Shown in pieces: positions 53,933 through 62,240 of a stretch of 64,000 nucleotides of DNA. Position 1 is the stretch's first letter, and each line of letters starts with the position of its first letter. This DNA comes from Amycolatopsis vancoresmycina (GTDB lineage Bacteria; Actinomycetota; Actinomycetes; Mycobacteriales; Pseudonocardiaceae): the NCBI RefSeq assembly GCF_000716785.1, contig NZ_JNYY01000001.1, forward strand, positions 930,001 to 994,000, given 5' to 3'. Position numbers and translations under genes: made by a program. Below the pieces are notes generated by a model. That model searched no databases, was not told where the DNA came from, and saw nothing but the letters and a program-made list of their open reading frames with translations.

Positions 53933-55048
53933 CTACGCGGCGGCCGCGCGCCAGAAGTCCCGCAGCCAGCCCGGCGGCACCGGGTTGTCCTCGCCGACCT
54001 GGGTCAGCAGGATGGCCACCGTGCCGGTGGCCGGCACGACGTGCGCGGTGGTGCCGGTGCCGCCGACCCACCCGTACCGGCCCGGCACGCGCCACGGCTC
54101 GGTGGCGGCGATGTCCACCACGCCGCCCATCCCCCAGCCCTGGCCTTCGAGGAACAGCGCGCCGATCTCGCGGTGCGCCGCGGTGGTGTGGTCGGTGGTC
54201 ATCAGCCGGACGGCCTCGGGCGTGAGCACGCCGGCGCCCCCGGCCAGCAGCATCCGGCCGAAGGCCACCCAGTCGCCCGCCGTCCCGGCGAGGCCGCCGC
54301 TGCCGAGCGGCAGCGCGGGCATCGTGCGCCACTGGCCGTCCGGCGGGTCGGCGAGCACCAGGCCGGCCGGGGTCCGCTTGTAGAACGCGGTGGCCCGTTC
54401 GGGCGCGGCCACGAAGGCGGTGTCGGCCATTCCCAGCGGGGCGAAGATCCGTTCGGCGAGGAACTCGGGGAACGACTGCCCGGACGCGCGGGCGACGAGC
54501 ACGCCCTGGAGCACGGAACAGGTGTCATACAGCCACGCTTCCCCCGGCTGGTACGCCAGGGGCACCTCGGCGAGCCGCGCGAGCCAGACGTCGGGCTCGG
54601 GGAAGCTCTGCACCTCCCGGCCGTCGCCCTGCACGGGGAACAGCGCCTGCACGGCCGGGAGCGAGAAGTCCGACGGGAAGCCCCAGCCGGCCTGGCTCGT
54701 GAGCACGTCGAACACCGTGATCGGCCGCTTCGCCGGGACGACGTCGCCGACCGGGCTCGCCGGGGTGCGCACGACCTTCGGCTCGGCCAGCTCGGGCAGC
54801 CAGCGGCCGATCGGGTCGTCGAGGGCGAGCCGGCCCTCGTCGACCAGCACCAGCACCGCGGCGGCAGTGATCGGCTTGGTGATCGACGCGAAGCGGAACA
54901 GCGTGTCTTCGGTCATCGGGCGGCTGCCCTCGACGTCGACCGAACCGACGGCCACGACCTCCCGGCGGCCGTCCCGGTCCACGATCGCCACCGCACCGGG
55001 CAGCGTGCCGTCGTCGACGTGGCTTTGCAGGGTCTCGCGCAGGCTCAT
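53933..55048 (-). CDS. Serine hydrolase of the beta-lactamase/esterase fold
   Basis: A 371-residue protein of the class C beta-lactamase-like family. Nucleophile Ser55 in SITK (Lys58), tyrosine motif WLYDTCS in place of YxN, and the third motif in GWVGGTGTTA. Proteins of this kind act as esterases, peptidases or transferases. No signal peptide, so cytoplasmic. Substrate unknown. Confidence 0.87.
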   Translation of the reverse strand: MSLRETLQSHVDDGTLPGAVAIVDRDGRREVVAVGSVDVEGSRPMTEDTLFRFASITKPITAAAVLVLVDEGRLALDDPIGRWLPELAEPKVVRTPASPVGDVVPAKRPITVFDVLTSQAGWGFPSDFSLPAVQALFPVQGDGREVQSFPEPDVWLARLAEVPLAYQPGEAWLYDTCSVLQGVLVARASGQSFPEFLAERIFAPLGMADTAFVAAPERATAFYKRTPAGLVLADPPDGQWRTMPALPLGSGGLAGTAGDWVAFGRMLLAGGAGVLTPEAVRLMTTDHTTAAHREIGALFLEGQGWGMGGVVDIAATEPWRVPGRYGWVGGTGTTAHVVPATGTVAILLTQVGEDNPVPPGWLRDFWRAAAA

Positions 55049-55078
55049 GATCCTCCCCAGGGTCGCCCCGACCCTAGT

Positions 55079-56119
55079 TCAGCGGGCCGGGATGATCGCC
55101 TGGTGGGTGCCGCCCAGGCCGTGCGGGCTGAGCAGCCGGCCCATCCGCTTCGGCATCCGGAGCGTGATCGCCCGGTCGAGGACACGCGCGCCGGGGGCGG
55201 CCGCGGCCAGCCGCCGCTCGTAGCCGGTGCAGTCACCCGGCTCGCGCAGCCACGCCGAGACGACTAGGTTGCCCTCCCCCACCACCGCGGCCGACAGGCG
55301 CGTCTCCGGCAGCTGCGCGATCGCCGGGCCCGCCCGGTCGAGGTCCGCGGCCGCGACGTCGAGCCGGTAGCCGGCGATCACCGGCCAGCCCGCCGGGACG
55401 TGCGCGAGGTCGCACCGGAAGTCCAGTTCGTGGTTGCGCAGCATCCGCGCCAGCGTGCGCCGCACCGCCGACTCGCTCATCCGGCAGTCGCGGGCCAGCT
55501 CGGCGTAGCTGCGGCGGCCGTCTTCGCCGAGGGACTCCACCAGCGCGCGCAGGTCCCGGTCGTTCCACTGCTGCGGCACGACCAGCCGGGCCTGCACCGC
55601 GGTGTCGTCCAGCACCGCCCGCTGTTCCGGGGCGAGCGCGTTGACCAGCCAGCCGCTGCCCTCGCGGTAGACGCGGGTCGCGACGGCGAAGCGGACCTCC
55701 CGCACCCCGGGCAGGGTGCCGATGCGGCCGGTGACCAGCGCGTCCAGCGCGTCGAGGTCGCGCGCGGCCAGTGACAGGAACAGCGCGAACCGGCTCGTCG
55801 TGCGCTCGACGCTGAACACCGGCGGCCAGCCGCACAGCTCGCGGGTCAGGCCGCCCAGCGCGTCCGGGCGGCAGGCCAGGTCGACGTAGCCGACCGTCGT
55901 CGTCGGCGCGGTGGCGTAGGCGGTGAGCCAGGCCAGCCCGGCCGCCTGCAGGCGGTCCCAGCGGCGGGCCGCCGTCGTGGCGTCGGTGCCTACGGCGGCG
56001 GCGATGCGCGTCCACGGCGCCCGCGGGTCCCGCTGGAGGGCCTCCACCAGCGCGAGGTCCGACGCGCTCAGCGCCGGGCGCCCCGCCGCTTCCGGCGGCG
56101 CACCCGGCGAAACGGCCAT
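55079..56119 (-). CDS. Lrp/AsnC-type regulator with two AsnC units
   Basis: A 346-residue tandem regulator. First helix-turn-helix about 20-60 (LVEALQRDPRAPWTRIAAAVGTD), ligand domain, second helix-turn-helix about 190-225 (LVESLGEDGRRSYAELARDCRMSESAVRRTL), second ligand domain. Double AsnC proteins of actinomycetes respond to amino acids or similar. An ATG 21 bases earlier is also possible. It follows the hydrolase gene after 30 bases in reverse map order and likely controls it. Confidence 0.82.
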   Translation of the reverse strand: MAVSPGAPPEAAGRPALSASDLALVEALQRDPRAPWTRIAAAVGTDATTAARRWDRLQAAGLAWLTAYATAPTTTVGYVDLACRPDALGGLTRELCGWPPVFSVERTTSRFALFLSLAARDLDALDALVTGRIGTLPGVREVRFAVATRVYREGSGWLVNALAPEQRAVLDDTAVQARLVVPQQWNDRDLRALVESLGEDGRRSYAELARDCRMSESAVRRTLARMLRNHELDFRCDLAHVPAGWPVIAGYRLDVAAADLDRAGPAIAQLPETRLSAAVVGEGNLVVSAWLREPGDCTGYERRLAAAAPGARVLDRAITLRMPKRMGRLLSPHGLGGTHQAIIPAR

Positions 56120-56152
56120 GGCGCATTGTGACCTGATCATGACCGGCTGCCA

Positions 56153-56181
56153 AGGGGCCGCCGGACGCGCCGGCGGCCCCT
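56153..56181. terminator. Strong GC hairpin after the protease partner gene
   Basis: AGGGGCCGCCGG pairs with CCGGCGGCCCCT around a five-base loop, a perfect 12-pair stem starting eight bases after the stop of the minus-strand gene. No U-run follows, as usual for this GC range. Confidence 0.65.
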
Positions 56182-56188
56182 CGCCGTC

Positions 56189-56950
56189 CTACTGCCGGCG
56201 CAACCGCGGCACGACGACCGCACCGGCCACCAGCACGAGGGCACCGCCGAGCACGAAGGGCAGGAGCGGCACGCCGGCCGGGTCGGCGGCCGGGACCGCG
56301 CGTTCGCGGCCGCCGTAGCCGCCGCCCGCGCCGTCGCGGTCGTAGGCCGAGCCCGGCAGCTTGTCCGCGTACCGCCCGTGCAGCGCCGCGCGGTAGTCCG
56401 CCAGGGACAGCTTCGTGCCCGCGGCCAGGCCGGTGACCGAGCCGTCGAGGACGGTCACGGCGTCGCCGTGCACCGCGTACCAGGCGTTGACCTGCGGCTC
56501 GTGCAGCAGGTAGCCGCCGGCCGCGGCCTGGGCGTACTGCCGCTCGAAGTCGCCGGACGCGACGTTCACGACGGTCCAGGCGGTGCCTTGGCGCTCGGCC
56601 CACACGGTGGCGGCGGTGCCGTCACCGGTCCGCGCCGGGACCGCGACGTAGGCGAGCGCGGCCGGGACGTCCGACCGGCCGGCGACGAACGCCGCCGTCG
56701 GCTGGTAGACGGGGACCTGGGTGCGCGGGTCGGCCGCCTGCTGCACGGCGGCCGCGCGGGCGCCCGGGAACTTCGTCGACGCGAGCCGGCCGAGCGTGGC
56801 CGGGCCGCTCGCGAGCCGGCCGATGGCGGCGGTGTCGGCGGCGGTCGGGGTGCCCGCCGGGCCGCTCGCGGCGCCCGCGGCACCGGCCGTGGCGAGCATC
56901 GCGGCGCCGGCCAGCACGGCGGCGCCCATCGCTTTCCGCAGCATGCTCAT
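56189..56950 (-). CDS. Exported, C-terminally anchored protein of unknown function
   Basis: A 253-residue protein with a signal peptide (MLRKAMGAAVLAGAAMLATAGA) and a C-terminal helix LPFVLGGALVLVAGAVVVPRLRRQ, so most of it faces outside. The middle has no domain I know; the segment VPVYQPTAAFVAGRSDVP and NAWYAVHGD may mark it. It is translated by ATGA overlap from the secreted cysteine protease gene, which suggests the two products act together, for instance as a protease and its anchor or inhibitor. Confidence 0.72.
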   Translation of the reverse strand: MSMLRKAMGAAVLAGAAMLATAGAAGAASGPAGTPTAADTAAIGRLASGPATLGRLASTKFPGARAAAVQQAADPRTQVPVYQPTAAFVAGRSDVPAALAYVAVPARTGDGTAATVWAERQGTAWTVVNVASGDFERQYAQAAAGGYLLHEPQVNAWYAVHGDAVTVLDGSVTGLAAGTKLSLADYRAALHGRYADKLPGSAYDRDGAGGGYGGRERAVPAADPAGVPLLPFVLGGALVLVAGAVVVPRLRRQ

Positions 56951-57531
56951 CCCTCCATTCCGTACACGGTGTGGGTCCACTGGAACTGGGTGTTCGAGCG
57001 GTAGGTGTCGTAGTTCATCGAGTTGTAGCGGCTGTTGTTCGGCCACGGGTCGCCGTATTCCACGCGCGTGGCGCCGCCGGAATTGTCGTAGCCGTAAAGC
57101 ACGTGCATGTGGCCGCCGCCGGAGCGCCAGCCGATCCGGGTGCCGATCGGGCGGCCCGCGTCGATCTGGGTTTTGATGCCGGCGAAGGAAAGCGTCTGGC
57201 CGCCGGAGTTGTACGTGCCGGCGCTGGCGAAGCCGAGGTAGCGGAACACGCGCTGCTGGTCGGAGAGGTATCCCTGGTTGTTGGCGCAGTCGCTGCCGGA
57301 TTCGTTGTGCGCGATCTGGCAGAACCGGGTCTGGGTCAGGGAGTAGCCCCAGTAGGCGGCGACCGTGTTGCCGCTGGCGTCCCAGCACCACTGGTCCTTT
57401 TGCTGGGCCTGCATGGTGATCCCGAGGTCGGTCCGCGCCGCGGCCGCGGCCGGCGCCTGCAGGGCGACGACCGCGGCCGCGGCGGCCGAAAACGCCGCGA
57501 GTCCACGAAGGACTCCTGATGTGGTTTTCAC
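56947..57531 (-). CDS. Secreted papain-like cysteine protease (C70/C39-like)
   Basis: A 194-residue exported protein. Signal peptide cut near residue 32 (PAAAAA). Catalytic Cys49 in QWCWDASG, His in GGGHMHVLYGY (141 or 143) and Asp161 in YGDPWP match the C70/AvrRpt2-type and papain-like families. GITMQAQQKDQ precedes the Cys as in these proteins. It presumably cleaves an extracellular substrate. The next gene is coupled to it. Confidence 0.8.
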   Translation of the reverse strand: MKTTSGVLRGLAAFSAAAAAVVALQAPAAAAARTDLGITMQAQQKDQWCWDASGNTVAAYWGYSLTQTRFCQIAHNESGSDCANNQGYLSDQQRVFRYLGFASAGTYNSGGQTLSFAGIKTQIDAGRPIGTRIGWRSGGGHMHVLYGYDNSGGATRVEYGDPWPNNSRYNSMNYDTYRSNTQFQWTHTVYGMEG

Positions 57532-57646
57532 GAGGTGTTCCTCCAGCCGGTGACGATTCGACGTGGTGGCACGGAATACTCCGCGCCTGCCCCGGTTTTC
57601 CGGTACCTACTAAGGGAGGATCGCGTCGCGGGAAACCGTTCTCGGC

Positions 57647-57711
57647 GGATTCCGGCAGTTCCGGGGTGCCGGATTCCGGCATCGGCTCGGGGCCGCCGGA
57701 CGGATTCCGGC
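57647..57711. repeat. Three GGATTCCGGC repeats upstream of the hydrolase-like gene
   Basis: GGATTCCGGC occurs at 57647, 57671 and 57702, the middle copy within a GCCGGATTCCGGC palindrome. They lie in the 289-base gap between divergent secreted-protein genes, 110-175 bases upstream of the gene at 57821. A regulatory role is possible. Confidence 0.4.
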
Positions 57712-57820
57712 GGGGTCGCCGGGCGTATTCGGAGCGCGGGTGTAGTGGCGGTGTAGCGGGGGTGGGCAGGGTTCCGCCCCGTCGCCGGGACGCGGGGTCC
57801 CGGCCGCTCGAGGGAGACCC

Positions 57821-58327
57821 ATGCGCACCAGGACCATCTGCCAGGCGGCGGCTCTGTCGGCCGCCCTGCTCTTCGGCGGCGCTTCGGCCGCCACCGCCGC
57901 GCCCGCGGAGGTGTACTCGGAGGTGACGGCGGCCGACATCGCCGACCCGGGCGCGGTGATCACCGACTCGGCCGCCGACCTGGCCGCGGCCCGCACGGCG
58001 AGCCAGGCGATCGCCTGGTTCTCCAGCCGCAACGGCAGCACCGCCTACCAGGGCTACTGCGAGAAGGCGGTCCGCCTGGCGTGGGACCGCGCGACCCACC
58101 ACGCGAGCGCGATCGACCACTGGCGCTCCTCGGACGGCGTCCGCCACACGACGGGCACCCCACCCCGCGGCGCGTTCGTGTTCTGGAACATCTCGGCGTA
58201 CGGCCACGTCGGCATCGCGGACGGCAGCGGCGGAGTCTGGGCCACCAGCGTCAACGGCGCGATCGGCCACGCCCGCCAGGGTTACTTCGCGAACTACCTC
58301 GGCTGGAAGCCGGGCAACAGCAACTGA
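57821..58327 (+). CDS. Secreted NlpC/CHAP-like hydrolase
   Basis: A 168-residue exported protein with signal peptide ending ASAATAA. Cys80 in YQGYCEKAVRLAW and His129 in ISAYGHVGIADG match the Cys-His pair of CHAP/NlpC-type amidases; PPRGAFVFWN is the usual segment between them. It may cut peptidoglycan cross-links. CGAGGGAG precedes the ATG. Small size and lack of a binding domain are notable. Confidence 0.7.
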   Translation: MRTRTICQAAALSAALLFGGASAATAAPAEVYSEVTAADIADPGAVITDSAADLAAARTASQAIAWFSSRNGSTAYQGYCEKAVRLAWDRATHHASAIDHWRSSDGVRHTTGTPPRGAFVFWNISAYGHVGIADGSGGVWATSVNGAIGHARQGYFANYLGWKPGNSN

Positions 58328-58369
58328 CCGCCCGCGGGTGGGCCGCCCACCGCGGGTGGCCCACCCGCC

Positions 58370-58475
58370 GTGATGCCCCGCCAATCACGCGAGATGCCCG
58401 CCCAATCACGCGAGATGCGCACCCAATCACGCGAGATGCGCGGCGGATCACGCGAGTTACGGGTTCGATCACGCG
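58370..58475. repeat. 21-bp-period repeat array B
   Basis: Units AATCACGCGAGATGC (or GATCACGCG...) begin at 58383, 58404, 58425, 58446 and 58467, 21 bp apart; a partial unit GTGATGCCCC precedes. The core is the same as in array A (ATCACGCG followed by GATGC). It lies between the convergent hydrolase-like and AfsR-like genes, and the sequence to its left (58331-58369) forms GC palindromes. Confidence 0.85.
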
Positions 58476-58653
58476 GCCTCGGCGATGCGTGCGGCCGCCG
58501 CCGGAGAGATCGGCCGCGCGGGCGGCGGGCGCGGCGCGGGTGGCGGCGCGATGCAGAGCAGTGGTGCTCGACCGCACCTGCGAGCCAGGCGGCCGGTCAC
58601 GCAAGCTAGCGGGCCAGCCTCATGCTCGCCGGCAAGCACTCCGCCGGGCGGCC

Positions 58654-61419
58654 TCAGCTCCGGGCCACCGAGGGCGCCCGGCGGCGCTGGGCCTGCTCCA
58701 GCAACGCCAGGCTCGTCGTCTCGCCCTGGTGGTTGCCCGTCTCGCGGAACACGCGCAGCGCCCGCTCGCCCACCCCGCGCGCCTGTGCCGGCTCGCCCGC
58801 CGCCAGCAAGCTCTGGCCGATGCCCAGCAACGCGTACGCGCTGCACCTCTCGTCGTCCAGCTCCTCCAGGATGCTCAACGCCAGCCGCAGGCACGTCAGC
58901 GACTCCGGCAGCCGGCCCGTCTCCCGGTGCAGCGTGCCCAGCTCCGTCAGGACCTTCGCCTCGCGGTGCGGGTCCTCGATCTCCCGGGCCAGCGAACGGG
59001 CCCGGCGCAACCACTCCTCCGCCTCCGCGAACTCCCCCAGCAACGCGTACGTCGAGCCGATCGAGTTCCGCATCTGCGCGACGCCGCTGGTGTCCTCCGC
59101 GCGCTCCAGGCCCGCCAGCGCCCGGCGGTAGCAGTCCAGCGCCTCGCGGGGCCGGTCGCGGACGCGGGCCACCGTGCCCAGGCCCGCCACCGCCAGTGCC
59201 TCGCCGCGGACGTCGCCCAGCTCCGCGAACAGGGCCGCCGATCGCTTCATGTCGCGGGCCGCCGCTTCGTACTCGTCGTGGTACAGGCGGACCTGGCCGA
59301 GACCGCGGCTCAGCACCGCCGCCCCCGTCAGGTTGCCCGCGGCCTCGGCGGCCGCCAGGGCCGTCAGGTGGCTGCGGCGCCAGTCGTCGTAGGCGCCGCG
59401 CAGGTCGTAGAACGGGACGGCCGCCGCCGTCAGCTGCCAGGCCGGCTCGTCCAGGCCCGCGTCGGCCGCCAGCTGGACCGCGGCCGCCAGCAGCTTGCGC
59501 TCCGCCGTGAACCAGGACAGCGGGTCCGCCACCAGCCGCACCGGCACCGGTGACGCCGCCAGCGCGCGGCCGGTCATCGCGCCGAACGCCGGTGGCAGGC
59601 CCGCCGCCGCCGTTTTCGCCAGTGCCAGCAGCACCGACAGCACCCGGGACAGGGTCTCCCGCCGCACCGCGGCCGGTTCGGCCGCCAGGAGTTCCGCCGC
59701 GTAGCACCGCAGCAGGTCGTGCAGCCGGTACCGCGGGTGGCCGCCGGAATCGCGCCCGGCCAGTGAAACCAGGTTCGCGTCGACGAGCACGTCGAGGACC
59801 TCGTGGCTGCCCTCGCGGTCCAGCAGCGCGTCCACCACCCAGCTCGGGAAGTCCTGCGCGCCCAGCACCGCGGTCCGGCCGAACGCCGTGCGCGCGGACG
59901 GCGGCAGCTGGCGCAGGCTGAGTTCGAAGCTCGGCCGGACGCCGAGGTCGCCGACGCGCAGCTCGCTCAGCCGGCTCGACTCGTCGGCCAGCCGGTCGTG
60001 CACCGTGCGCAGGCTCCACGCCTGCCGTCCGGCCAGCCGTGCGCCGGCGATGCGGATCGCCAGCGGCAGGTAGCCGCAGCACCGGACGATCGCCGCGGCT
60101 TCGGCCGGTTCGGCGGCGATCCGGTCCGCGCCCGCCAGTTCGGACAGCAGCCGCGTGGCCTCCCGCTCGCCGAACACCGGCAGCTCGACGTGCTTCGCGC
60201 CGGCCAGCTCGGGCAGCCGCCCGCGGGTCGTCACGAGCACCGCGCACCCGGCGTCGGCCGGCAGCAGCGGCCGGACCTGGGCGGCGGTCGCCGCGTCGTC
60301 GAGCACCAGCAGCATCCGGCGGCCGGCCAGGCGGGACCGGAACAGCGCGGCCCTCCTCCCGAGCCCGGCCGGGACGGTGTTGCCGGTGACGCCGAGTGCG
60401 TGCAGGAAGTCGGCGAGCACCTCGGCCGGGTCGCACGGCGCGCCGGTGCCCGCGAGGTCGACGTAGAGCTGGCCGTCCGGGAAGCGGCCGGCCAGGCGGT
60501 GGGCGACGTGCATGGCGAGTGCCGTCTTGCCGGTGCCGGGCGCGCCGGTCAGCACGACCGGCGCCGGGCCGAGCGCCGCGGAGAGCTCCTCGACGTAGTC
60601 CTCGCGCCCGGTGAAGTCGGGCAGGTCGGCGGGGAGCTGCCGCACCGGGACGGCCGTCCTCGACGGCCCGGGCAGCGGCTCGCCGGCCAGGATCGCGGTC
60701 TGCAGGGCCCGCAGCTGCGGCCCGGGTTCGACGCCGAGTTCGGTGACCAGCCGCTCCCGCGCGGTCGCGTACGCCTGCAGCGCCTCCGCCCGGCGGCCGG
60801 CGCCGGCCAGCGCGAGCAGGTACTGCTGCCAGAGCCGTTCCCGGTACGGGTGTTCGGCCAGCAGGACGGTGAGTTCGGCGATCGCCGGGTCGTGCCGCCC
60901 CAGCCGCACCTGCAGCGCCAGCCGCTCCTCGACGGCGGCGAGCCGGTTCTCCCCGAGCCGGCCGAGCTCGGCGTCCCAGGCCGGCGCGGCGGGCAGATCC
61001 TCCAGGGGGTCGCCGCGCCACAGCCCTTCGGCCTCGGCCAGCAGCGTCAGGGCCGCCTCGGGCGCGCCGTCCTTCGCCGCGCGGGCGGCCTCGGCGACGA
61101 GCCGGGTGAACCGGTGCGCGTCCACCTCGCCCGGGTCGACGGCCAGCGAGTACCCCGGGCCGCGGGTGCGCAGCTCGGCGCCGTCCGGCAGCAGCCGGCG
61201 CAGGCGCCACACGTAGGTCTGCAGGTTCGCGGTGGCCGACGTCGGCGGTCCGCCCGGCCAGATGACCTCGACCAGCTGCCCGGGTGTGACCAGCCGGTTC
61301 GCGTTGAGCAGCAGGTGCGCCAGCAGCACCCGCTGCTTCGCCCCGCCGAGGGCCAGCGGGCGGCCGCCGGCCGTCACGGTCAGCGGTCCGAGCAGGTGAA
61401 ACCGCACTTCCGGCCCCAT
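58654..61419 (-). CDS. AfsR-like SARP regulator with NB-ARC and TPR
   Basis: A 921-residue AfsR/SARP family activator: winged helix (about 10-95; FHLLGPLTVTAGGRPLALGG), BTAD (about 100-245), NB-ARC ATPase with Walker A GAPGTGKTAL near residue 290 and LLVLDDAATAAQV, then TPR repeats to the end. It switches on secondary metabolism or development genes on ATP binding. ATG at 61419 matches the domain start. The next gene upstream, TetR, is divergent. Confidence 0.9.
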   Translation of the reverse strand: MGPEVRFHLLGPLTVTAGGRPLALGGAKQRVLLAHLLLNANRLVTPGQLVEVIWPGGPPTSATANLQTYVWRLRRLLPDGAELRTRGPGYSLAVDPGEVDAHRFTRLVAEAARAAKDGAPEAALTLLAEAEGLWRGDPLEDLPAAPAWDAELGRLGENRLAAVEERLALQVRLGRHDPAIAELTVLLAEHPYRERLWQQYLLALAGAGRRAEALQAYATARERLVTELGVEPGPQLRALQTAILAGEPLPGPSRTAVPVRQLPADLPDFTGREDYVEELSAALGPAPVVLTGAPGTGKTALAMHVAHRLAGRFPDGQLYVDLAGTGAPCDPAEVLADFLHALGVTGNTVPAGLGRRAALFRSRLAGRRMLLVLDDAATAAQVRPLLPADAGCAVLVTTRGRLPELAGAKHVELPVFGEREATRLLSELAGADRIAAEPAEAAAIVRCCGYLPLAIRIAGARLAGRQAWSLRTVHDRLADESSRLSELRVGDLGVRPSFELSLRQLPPSARTAFGRTAVLGAQDFPSWVVDALLDREGSHEVLDVLVDANLVSLAGRDSGGHPRYRLHDLLRCYAAELLAAEPAAVRRETLSRVLSVLLALAKTAAAGLPPAFGAMTGRALAASPVPVRLVADPLSWFTAERKLLAAAVQLAADAGLDEPAWQLTAAAVPFYDLRGAYDDWRRSHLTALAAAEAAGNLTGAAVLSRGLGQVRLYHDEYEAAARDMKRSAALFAELGDVRGEALAVAGLGTVARVRDRPREALDCYRRALAGLERAEDTSGVAQMRNSIGSTYALLGEFAEAEEWLRRARSLAREIEDPHREAKVLTELGTLHRETGRLPESLTCLRLALSILEELDDERCSAYALLGIGQSLLAAGEPAQARGVGERALRVFRETGNHQGETTSLALLEQAQRRRAPSVARS

Positions 61420-61577
61420 CGTGCACCCCGTTCCCCGGCGGCCGCCCCCAGGCGGAACCCGGCAGCCGGACTGTAACCGGACGGCGACGCGGCCCGTGGG
61501 GAAATCGCCCACATCCGAGACAGTGCGGGCGGGCATGTCACTCGTTTGCCGCACCCGCGGTTGCCCTCGGAGCAAGA

Positions 61578-61597
61578 GTGAGTGTACAGTCACTCAC
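61578..61597. promoter_or_regulatory. TetR operator at the regulator's own start
   Basis: GTGAGTG-N6-CACTCAC, perfect seven-base arms, ending directly at the ATG of the TetR gene. The same arrangement recurs at 62206-62225. Confidence 0.7.
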
Positions 61598-62167
61598 ATG
61601 ACGAAGCGCGGTGCCACCCTCTCCACCTCCGACGCCCGGCGGGACGTCGTCGTCGACGCGGCCATCGCCGAGTTCGCCCGCGGCGGGTACCACAGCACGC
61701 CGATCAGCGCCGTGGCCGCCCGGGCCGACATCTCCCCCGCCTACGTCTTCAAGTTGTTCCCCGGCAAGGTTTCCCTGTTCGTCGCCGCCCTCGACCGCTG
61801 CTACGAACTCGTCGCGCACGCCCTCTCGAACGGCGCCGCGCGGGCCGGGGACGCCGACCCGGAGAAGGTCCTGTACGAGATGGGTGGCGCGTACGCGGAC
61901 CTGATCGCCGACCGGGACCTGCTGATGCTGCAGGTGCACGCCCAGTCGGCCGCGGACACGCCGGAGATCGCCGACGCCGTCCGCCGCGGGCTGGCCAAGG
62001 TGACCGAGCTCGCCCGGGACCGCTCCGGCGCCGAGGACGGCCAGGTGCAGCGGTTCATCGCCTACGGCCAGCTCTGCCACCTGATCGCCACGCTCGACCT
62101 CGACGAGCACACCGGCGACTGGGCCGCCGTGCTCGCCGCCGGCATCCGCCATCCCGGCAAGCACTGA
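61598..62167 (+). CDS. TetR-family regulator
   Basis: A 189-residue TetR repressor: helix-turn-helix VDAAIAEFARGGYHSTPISAVAARADISPAYVFKLFPGKVSL (read in parts), then a helical ligand domain. The operator GTGAGTG-N6-CACTCAC abuts its ATG, and a near-identical one precedes the downstream oxidoreductase gene, so it likely controls itself and that gene. A terminator (62173-62194) separates the two. Confidence 0.9.
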   Translation: MTKRGATLSTSDARRDVVVDAAIAEFARGGYHSTPISAVAARADISPAYVFKLFPGKVSLFVAALDRCYELVAHALSNGAARAGDADPEKVLYEMGGAYADLIADRDLLMLQVHAQSAADTPEIADAVRRGLAKVTELARDRSGAEDGQVQRFIAYGQLCHLIATLDLDEHTGDWAAVLAAGIRHPGKH

Positions 62168-62172
62168 AAACC

Positions 62173-62194
62173 GGCCCCGCCGCGGGGCCTTTTC
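62173..62194 (+). terminator. Rho-independent terminator after the TetR gene
   Basis: GGCCCC and GGGGCC pair around a five-base loop, followed by TTTT; starts six bases after the TetR stop. A textbook form, unusual here for its T-run. Confidence 0.8.
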
Positions 62195-62205
62195 TCGACC
62201 GTCGA

Positions 62206-62225
62206 GTGATTGACCAGTCACTCAC
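62206..62225. promoter_or_regulatory. TetR operator before the oxidoreductase gene
   Basis: GTGATTG-N6-CACTCAC, one mismatch in the left arm compared with the copy at 61578, located 16 bases before the ATG of the oxidoreductase gene. Confidence 0.7.
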
Positions 62226-62240
62226 ACCGAAAGGAAAGCC

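Noticed and set aside
57532..57820. Cyclic-di-AMP (ydaO-type) riboswitch before the NlpC-like gene
   Set aside because: These riboswitches often precede cell-wall hydrolases in actinobacteria, but the conserved motifs could not be found here.
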